Shown in pieces: positions 58,068-64,000 of a stretch of DNA of 64,000 nucleotides (the stretch's first letter is position 1; the number at the start of each line of letters is the position of its first letter). The translations under genes and the position numbers were made by a program. The notes beneath the pieces were generated by a model, which was not told the DNA's origin, made no database searches, and worked only from the letters and a program-made list of their open reading frames with translations. The stretch is from Minicystis rosea. GTDB lineage: Bacteria; Myxococcota_A; Polyangia; Polyangiales; Polyangiaceae. The stretch is from positions 12,446,377 through 12,510,376 of the forward strand of contig CP016211.1 of the NCBI GenBank assembly GCA_001931535.1, in the 5' to 3' direction.

Positions 58068-61000
58068 TTACCAGCGGCGGCTGGTGGGCGGGGTGTCGCG
58101 CCGCACGGGGGCGCCGGGGGCCCAGCGGGCTTCGGCGTATTCCATGCGCACGGCGAGCTTCACCAAGTCGGCGATCTCGGGGTGGGCGGCGCACATCTGC
58201 GCGAGGCCGCCTTCGGCTGCGCGGAACGTGTCGAGCGGGATGGAGAGCTCGGGCGCGATGTGCGCGAGGGTGACCGCGAGGCTGCCGGAGGCGAAGAGGC
58301 CGGCGCGGCGCATGGCTTGGCGCGTGCCGGCGAGGGCGGCCTCGCGCGTGATCGAGCGAGGATCCATGAGCAGCTCGCGGAGCCGGCGATCGGCGCGCGG
58401 GGGCACGAGCTGCCACAGGTTCTGGCCGAGGCGGGCGACGGCGGCGTCGCTCTTGGGGAGCTGAAGGGCCGGGCCGAAGGCGGCGTGGAGCGCGTCGATC
58501 AAGGTGCCGCGTGCGTCGTCGCTGAGGGCGTTGACGAGCGCGTGCTCGGGCGTCGCGCCGGCGAGCGCGGCGCCGAGGAGGTAGCGCAGCTCGGGCGTCT
58601 CTTCCTTGACCTCGCCGGTGAGGACGATGGCGGGCGGCGCGAGCAGCGCGATCTTGAAGGCGGCCGGCGCGGCGTTGCGCTGGTGGAAGAGCGCGGTGCG
58701 CGCTTGGCCGAAGAGGCGCGTGACGGCGCCGTACACGTCGCCGAGCATGGAGCCGCCGCCCGGCTGCACGCGGGCCACGCCGGTGAGCTGATACTGGCCG
58801 ACGTCGCGGCGATAGAGGCCGGTGTCGAGCACGAGCGAGAGCGCTTCGTGCACGGCGGAGTCGGCGATGCTCCGGAAGAGGAGCGCGGCCACGAGATCGG
58901 GCGCGAGCCTCTGGGCCGCGAGCGGCGGCGCGGGCGGCGGATCGCGATCGAGCGCGCGGCGCACGTGCTCGACGGCGCGCGCATACATGGCGTTGCCGTC
59001 GGCGACGGCCGCTTCGATGAGGCGATCGAGGACCTTGGTGTCGCCGGGGAGGATCTGGGCCTGCTGCCGGCGCACGGCGAAGATCTCCTGCTGCGAGCGA
59101 TCGCCGGTGCGCTTGCCATAGAAGGCGACGAGCTCTTCGCCGGCCTCGAACGAGCCATGGGCGAGCTCGCGACGGAGGCGCTGCTCCTCGGTCTCGTCCG
59201 CGGCGGAGGGCGCGTCGTCGACGGGGAGCCGCACGCTCTGCGGCGCGCGGACGCTCGGCGGTGAAGGTGTGCGTGCGCCGGGCAGGGGCGGGGGCTTCGT
59301 GGGATCGGCGAGCGAGACGGGCTTTGCGGCCTCCGCGGGCTTCGAAGCGTCCGCAGGCTTCGCGACGTCGGCGGGCCTGCCGGTGTCGGCGGGCTTGCTG
59401 CCGTCGGTAGGCTTCGCCTCGATGGGCTTGGTTTCAGCGGGCTTCGCGGCCTCCGGAGAGGCGGGCTTCACGGCTTCGTTGGACGGCGATTTCGCGGGCT
59501 CGCGCGGCTTCGCGGCGTCGCGCGGCTTGGTGTCCGCGGGCTTGGTTTCGTGGGCAGCGGCGGCGGCGGTCGCGCGCAGGGCGCGCGCGGACATCGGCGG
59601 CGGCTCGGGATCGGGCTGCGCGCGCTGGGCGGCGAGGCGCGCGCTGGCCTCGGTGAGCTGCGCGCTCAGCGATTTCTCCGCGGCGGCGAGAGGGACGGCT
59701 TCGGCGAAGAGGCGCGCGGCGCGATCGGGGTTCGCCGCCGAGATCAGCTTGCCGAGCGAGAGGAGGACACGCGCGCGATCGAGGCCCGTCGACTGACGGA
59801 GCAGCTCTTCGAGGGCTTGCCGGGCGATGTCGGGATCGCCGAGCGAAGCAGCCAGCTCGAGCTGGCGGCGCTGCGCGACGAGCTGCGTCTCCGGCTCCGC
59901 GGCGGCGAGATCGAGGAGGCGCGCGGCCTGGGGGAAGATCTGGGCGGCCGACGCTGCCTCGGCGGCCGCGAGCGCGACGCGGCCGCGGCTGCGCAGGCCG
60001 CGGAGATCGCCGGCGAGCGCGTGATCGAAGAGCGGGAGCGCGGCCTCGAAGCTCTTCGCGCGCACCATGCGCTCGGCCATGCCGAGGGCGATGAGCGGCA
60101 AGGGGCCGACCTCGGCGTGGCGGCGCGAGAGCTCGCGCATGCCCGCGCCGCCGCCTTGGATGGCGTCGAGCGCCTCGGCCAGGAGGAAGGCGTGGAGCTC
60201 GATCTGCACGGGATCGATCTTGGTCTCGATGCGCGCGAGCTCGTCGACGGCGGCCTGCGCTTCGCGCGGGGTGCCCGTGCCCCCGGCGCGGTACTCCAAG
60301 CGGCGCGCTTCGAGCACGGCGTCGGGGAGCATGGGCGAGAGCTTGAGCGCGCGGCGGGCGCGGTCGAGCGCGGTGGCGTCGTCACCGAGCGAGGAGGCCG
60401 CGCGCGCGGCGTCGAGGAGCATGTGGGCGCGGCGATCGGCCGGCTCGCGTGAAGAGGCGGCGAGCTGCTCGAGCGCTTCGGAGAGCGCGCGGGCGTCGCC
60501 GCGCTTGCGCCAGATCTCGACGCGCAGCTCCAGCACCTGCTCGCGTGGGGCCACGGCCGCGATGTCTTCGAGGGCCGTCTCGGCGCGCTCGACCTCGCCG
60601 GCGGAGAGATACGCCGCCGCGCCGCGGAGGCCGTACTCGGCCTGCTCGTCGATGGAGCCGGCCATGCGCCCGAGCCGATCGAGGAGAGAGGCCGCGTCCT
60701 TCGCAGCGCCGCGGCGCTCGTGGATGTCGGCGAGGAAGCGCATCGCGCTCACGTCGTCCGGGGCTTCACCGAGCAGGGCGGTGAGCTCGCGCGCGGCGTC
60801 GTCGAGCTGGCCGAGGCGCTGCTCGAGCACCGCGGCGCGCCGCAGGCGGAGCATGCGCTTCTTGTCGCCCACGGGCGTGAGCGCGATGCGCCGGCCGAGG
60901 AGCTCGGCGATGGTCGCGTGATCGCCGCGATCGTTGGCGGCGCGCTCCAAGATCTCGAGGGCCTGGGCGTCGGCGGGATCGATGCGCGCGATCTCGGCGT

Positions 61001-64000
61001 AGCGCTCTCCGGCCTGCTCGTGATCGCCGAGCTCGGTGAGAAGGGGCGCGAGCTCGCGCAGGATCTCGAGGCGGGCGAGATCGCTCTCGGCACGGGAGGC
61101 CGCGCTCGCGAGCACGGCGGCGTAGCGATCGAGGTCGCCGGTGGCGCGCGCGAGGCCGCGCAGCTCGGCGAGCAGATCGGGGCGGGGCGGGCCCTGGTCG
61201 GCGAGCGAGGCCAGCACTTCGAAGGCCCCGCGGCGATCGTCGCGGCGGAGGAGGACGTCGGCGAGATCGCGGGCGGTGCGCGCCTGCGCCGGCGGCGGGA
61301 GGCTCGGGCGCGCGAGCTGCGAGCGCAGGAGCGCTTCGGCGTCGTCGTCGCGGCCTTCGCGATCGAGCAAGCTCTGGAGACGCGTGGACACGCGATCCTG
61401 CGCGTCGCGCGCGAGGAGGCCCGAGGCGAGCGCGCGCTCGAGCGCCGGGATGGCCTCGGCCTCGCGGCCTTCACGCTCGCGCGCCTCCGCCAAGCGGAGC
61501 CACGCGGCCACGCGATCCTCGGGGGAGACCAGCGTGTCGAGCCGCTTCGAGAGCGCGGCGTCGCCGCTCTCGGCGACGGCGACGTGCGCCTCTTCGAGGA
61601 TGACGTCGTCGTCCGAGGCGCGCTGCACGGCCAGCACGAGGAGCGCGGCCCGCGTGGCGTCGGCGCCCAGGGCATGCGCCGTTTGCCCGGCGAGCCGGAG
61701 CAGCGCCGGCCCGATGCCGGAGTACGGCCGATCCGCGGTCGTGCGCACCGCGGAGACCCACGCCTCCGCGGCGGCGGCATCCGCGGCGAGCGCGGGCACG
61801 ACGGGCCCGAGCGTCGCGTATTCGTCGACGTCTCCATCCGCGGCCGCGGCCCGCGTGAGCGCGGCGAAGGCGAGCGGGATCGCGGAGAGCTCGATCGCGA
61901 GGCGCGCCATCTCGACGCCCGTGCGTGCGCCGTCGGGGCCGTCGAGCTTGGGGAGCGAGGCCTTCACCGCGCGCTCGAAGCGCATGCGCACCATGTCGGG
62001 CGCGGAGTCGCCCTCGCCGCCGATGGCGGTGAGCGCCCGCGCGGCCGCGGCGACCTCGGCCACCGTGTCCGGCTCGGGGCGAACGTTGAGCGCGCGCAGG
62101 AGCAGATCGAAGCGGGTGCGCAGGCCCTCCTCGCCGTTGCCGGCGACGGCGGCCGCGCGCTTCAGCCACACGGGGCGCGCCCCCGGATCGGCGGCCTCCG
62201 CGACGCGCTCGATGGCGCGCACGGCTTCGGCGGGATCGCCGCCGCGCTCGGCGAGCCGGGTGAGCAGCACGTACGACGTGCCCTCCGAAGGCACGGCCTC
62301 GAAGCACAGCGCCGCGTGGCGCAGCGCGAGATCGAGCGCGCCGCGCCGCTCGAGCTGGCGCGCGCCGCGGTAGTGCGCGGCCCTTCGGCCATAGCGACCG
62401 AGCGCCGCGCCGGCGAGCAGATCGTAGGTGCGATCGAGCACGGCGAGGCCGCCCTCGACGTGGGCGTTCTTCTCCACGAAGGCCACCGCATCGGCGCGCG
62501 CCGGATCGCTCTCGATCGCGCTCGACGCCGCGAAGAGCGCGCGCTCCGGCATGCCGTGCTCGGTGGCGAGCTGCGCCGCTTCGAGGAGCAGGTTGGCGCG
62601 CAGCTTCCGCGACGCGTCGCCCGTGGCCTTCTCCGCGCGCGCCAGCAGCCAGTCGATGGCCTCGTGCGCGCCGGCGAAGGCACAAAGATCGCGGGCATAG
62701 CGCTCCACGCCGCCTTCGGGCACGAGCTCGCAGGCCCGGAAGAACGCCTCCTCGGCGCCGCGCGTGTCGCCGCCGAGATCCCAGCGCAGGCTGCCGAGCT
62801 CGCGGAACGCGGTGGGCGCGGCCTTGGCGCCGTCGCCGCTCTGCGCGGCGAGCGCGTGGGCCTTCGCCTCCGCGATGGCGCAGAGCCCGTCCGATCCGAG
62901 CCACGCGCCCGCCTCGCGCATGGCCCCTTCGAGCTTGCCGGCGTGATCGAGCACCGCGTCCGCGTTGCCGCCTTCGAGCGCCGCGCGCGACAGCTCGCGG
63001 GCGGCGCCGTCGTAGTCGCCCGCGTCGGTGCGCCGCCGCGACAGCTCGAGCAGGATGTCACCCGCGAACGGGCCCAGCGTCTCCGCGGCGATGTAGCGCT
63101 CCAGCACCGCGATGCAGAGGCCGGGATCCGTGGCGCGCTCACCCAGATCCAAGAGGCGCGCGCGCAGCAGGGGGACGCGCGGGCCGAGCACGTCGAGCGT
63201 GCGCCGCGCCAGCGCGCGGGCGCGCATGCGATCGAGCTCCAAGAGCTCGAACAGCTCCGCCGCGAGCGCCTCGGCGAAGCCCGCGAGCGGGCGCGGCTGC
63301 GCCAGCACCCAGGCGATGGCGTCCGCGATGCGCGCCGGCTCCTTCTCGGCCTTGGCCCGGCGCAGGAACAGCTCCATCGCCGTGCCGCTCCCAGGCCGGA
63401 GCGCCAGCCAACGCTGCGTCCATGCCAGCGCCAGCGTGGGCTCGCCGAGCTCCTCGAACGATCGCGAGAGGCGCTCGCACCACGCGCTGCGCGGCAGCAC
63501 CGTCGTCATCGCGCGCTCGATCGCCGCCGCGCCCACCCGATCGGTCGCGGCAACGCCGTCGCCTCGCGCGACCGCCGCGCGATCCGCGAGCGCCGCCAGC
63601 GTGCTCACCGCGCGCGCGCACGTCGGATCCGCCTCGCAGGCATGCTCGGCATGACGGCGCGCGGCCTCCGCGGAGCCTTCCGCTTCGAGGATCTCCGAAG
63701 CCACCGACAAGAGCACTGCGCGCAGCGCCGGCCACGCCGGACCGGCGAGCTGCGCCAGCGCGTCGGCGCACTCCTTCCTGCGCCCGAGCCGCGTGGCGAG
63801 CAACAGCGCCGCGCCGGCCGCGCCGCGGTGTCCCGGCGCTTCGACGAGCACCGGAAGCACCTCGGCGAGCGCCTTCTCCTCGCTGCCACGCCGCCGCGCG
63901 ATCGCCGACAGGCCGAGCCGCGCGCGCACCATGTCCACGCGCGCCGCGCCACCCGTGAGCCGCTCGCGCAGCACCGCTTCCAGCGCGTCCCACGATCCGG
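58068..64000 (-). CDS. Giant TPR-like repeat protein, 5' end outside the window
   Basis: 1976 residues visible; the frame stays open through the right edge, and the GTG at 63974 is internal. The bulk is Ala/Leu/Arg-rich helical hairpins of TPR type (for example RARALARRTLDVLGPRVPLL, ERYAEIARIDPADAQALEIL). At about 1480-1620 there is a disordered Lys/Pro/Ala linker (KPAETKPIEAKPTDGSKPAD), then a conserved ~350-residue C-terminal domain (YLLGAALAGATPEHALVNAL, LFASGSLAVTLAHIAPELSI). There is no signal peptide in the visible part. Very long TPR proteins of this kind recur in myxobacteria and have been linked to motility or assembly scaffolds, but the role here is unknown. Confidence 0.88.
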   Translation of the reverse strand, partial: GSWDALEAVLRERLTGGAARVDMVRARLGLSAIARRRGSEEKALAEVLPVLVEAPGHRGAAGAALLLATRLGRRKECADALAQLAGPAWPALRAVLLSVASEILEAEGSAEAARRHAEHACEADPTCARAVSTLAALADRAAVARGDGVAATDRVGAAAIERAMTTVLPRSAWCERLSRSFEELGEPTLALAWTQRWLALRPGSGTAMELFLRRAKAEKEPARIADAIAWVLAQPRPLAGFAEALAAELFELLELDRMRARALARRTLDVLGPRVPLLRARLLDLGERATDPGLCIAVLERYIAAETLGPFAGDILLELSRRRTDAGDYDGAARELSRAALEGGNADAVLDHAGKLEGAMREAGAWLGSDGLCAIAEAKAHALAAQSGDGAKAAPTAFRELGSLRWDLGGDTRGAEEAFFRACELVPEGGVERYARDLCAFAGAHEAIDWLLARAEKATGDASRKLRANLLLEAAQLATEHGMPERALFAASSAIESDPARADAVAFVEKNAHVEGGLAVLDRTYDLLAGAALGRYGRRAAHYRGARQLERRGALDLALRHAALCFEAVPSEGTSYVLLTRLAERGGDPAEAVRAIERVAEAADPGARPVWLKRAAAVAGNGEEGLRTRFDLLLRALNVRPEPDTVAEVAAAARALTAIGGEGDSAPDMVRMRFERAVKASLPKLDGPDGARTGVEMARLAIELSAIPLAFAALTRAAAADGDVDEYATLGPVVPALAADAAAAEAWVSAVRTTADRPYSGIGPALLRLAGQTAHALGADATRAALLVLAVQRASDDDVILEEAHVAVAESGDAALSKRLDTLVSPEDRVAAWLRLAEAREREGREAEAIPALERALASGLLARDAQDRVSTRLQSLLDREGRDDDAEALLRSQLARPSLPPPAQARTARDLADVLLRRDDRRGAFEVLASLADQGPPRPDLLAELRGLARATGDLDRYAAVLASAASRAESDLARLEILRELAPLLTELGDHEQAGERYAEIARIDPADAQALEILERAANDRGDHATIAELLGRRIALTPVGDKKRMLRLRRAAVLEQRLGQLDDAARELTALLGEAPDDVSAMRFLADIHERRGAAKDAASLLDRLGRMAGSIDEQAEYGLRGAAAYLSAGEVERAETALEDIAAVAPREQVLELRVEIWRKRGDARALSEALEQLAASSREPADRRAHMLLDAARAASSLGDDATALDRARRALKLSPMLPDAVLEARRLEYRAGGTGTPREAQAAVDELARIETKIDPVQIELHAFLLAEALDAIQGGGAGMRELSRRHAEVGPLPLIALGMAERMVRAKSFEAALPLFDHALAGDLRGLRSRGRVALAAAEAASAAQIFPQAARLLDLAAAEPETQLVAQRRQLELAASLGDPDIARQALEELLRQSTGLDRARVLLSLGKLISAANPDRAARLFAEAVPLAAAEKSLSAQLTEASARLAAQRAQPDPEPPPMSARALRATAAAAAHETKPADTKPRDAAKPREPAKSPSNEAVKPASPEAAKPAETKPIEAKPTDGSKPADTGRPADVAKPADASKPAEAAKPVSLADPTKPPPLPGARTPSPPSVRAPQSVRLPVDDAPSAADETEEQRLRRELAHGSFEAGEELVAFYGKRTGDRSQQEIFAVRRQQAQILPGDTKVLDRLIEAAVADGNAMYARAVEHVRRALDRDPPPAPPLAAQRLAPDLVAALLFRSIADSAVHEALSLVLDTGLYRRDVGQYQLTGVARVQPGGGSMLGDVYGAVTRLFGQARTALFHQRNAAPAAFKIALLAPPAIVLTGEVKEETPELRYLLGAALAGATPEHALVNALSDDARGTLIDALHAAFGPALQLPKSDAAVARLGQNLWQLVPPRADRRLRELLMDPRSITREAALAGTRQAMRRAGLFASGSLAVTLAHIAPELSIPLDTFRAAEGGLAQMCAAHPEIADLVKLAVRMEYAEARWAPGAPVRRDTPPTSRRW

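Overview
This is a GC-rich 64 kb chromosomal window from what looks like a myxobacterium of the Sorangiineae/Polyangiales type. The assignment is an inference from gene content, not from a marker gene. Supporting it are a lipoprotein combining a fibro-slime domain with 23 Cys-rich DUF4215-type repeats, an AgmX/PglI-type C-terminal domain, a TPR-CHAT protein, a membrane-anchored Ser/Thr kinase, many lipoproteins of unknown role, very strong G/C bias at third codon positions, and frequent ATGA start/stop overlaps.

Layout. 0-5.6 kb: the tail of a histidine kinase, a PPTase-glmM pair, a membrane-anchored SDR and a small zinc-ribbon membrane protein, with a repeat-rich gap. 5.8-16.8 kb: surface and envelope proteins (the fibro-slime lipoprotein, a trypsin-fold protein without its catalytic triad, a large lipoprotein, a Gly-rich secreted protein) and a three-gene radical SAM/SPASM plus two membrane-protein operon. 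16.9-20.3 kb: a 1152-residue TPR-CHAT protein. 20.4-25.4 kb: an RND efflux operon (pump, adaptor, TetR) with a visible promoter and operator. 25.5-26.6 kb: a chain of small overlapping genes. 26.7-30.2 kb: a molybdenum hydroxylase operon (FAD, Mo and 2Fe-2S subunits). 30.6-39.5 kb: an M14 carboxypeptidase, a bS21-like protein, a Ser/Thr kinase, a GFA protein, an esterase and several unknowns. 39.7-45.5 kb: an O-methyltransferase, bioA, an RpoH-like sigma factor and an ACT-malic enzyme.

45.5-49.4 kb looks accessory: gene fragments, a locally lower-GC patch, a YopT-like (C58) cysteine protease with two zinc-knuckle-like motifs, a 40-bp tandem array and a NERD-like remnant. It ends at a tRNA-Leu(GAG) that has a clear promoter and terminator. 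49.9-55.1 kb: a two-component pair, an AgmX/PglI-type lipoprotein and a hybrid kinase. 55.3-64 kb: two translationally coupled lipoproteins and the C-terminal 1976 residues of a giant repeat protein that runs off the right edge.

The non-coding DNA is unusually structured. It holds 42-bp palindrome-bearing repeats upstream of bioA, a 24-bp inverted repeat, a 126-bp element with 14-bp terminal inverted repeats, 21-bp and 40-bp arrays, and a 54-bp palindromic segment that appears to have inserted in frame inside the radical SAM gene with an 11-bp target duplication. The strongest candidates for unfamiliar biology are the zinc-knuckle C58 protease, the triad-less protease with a His/Gly/Pro tail, the radical SAM operon and the palindromic elements.
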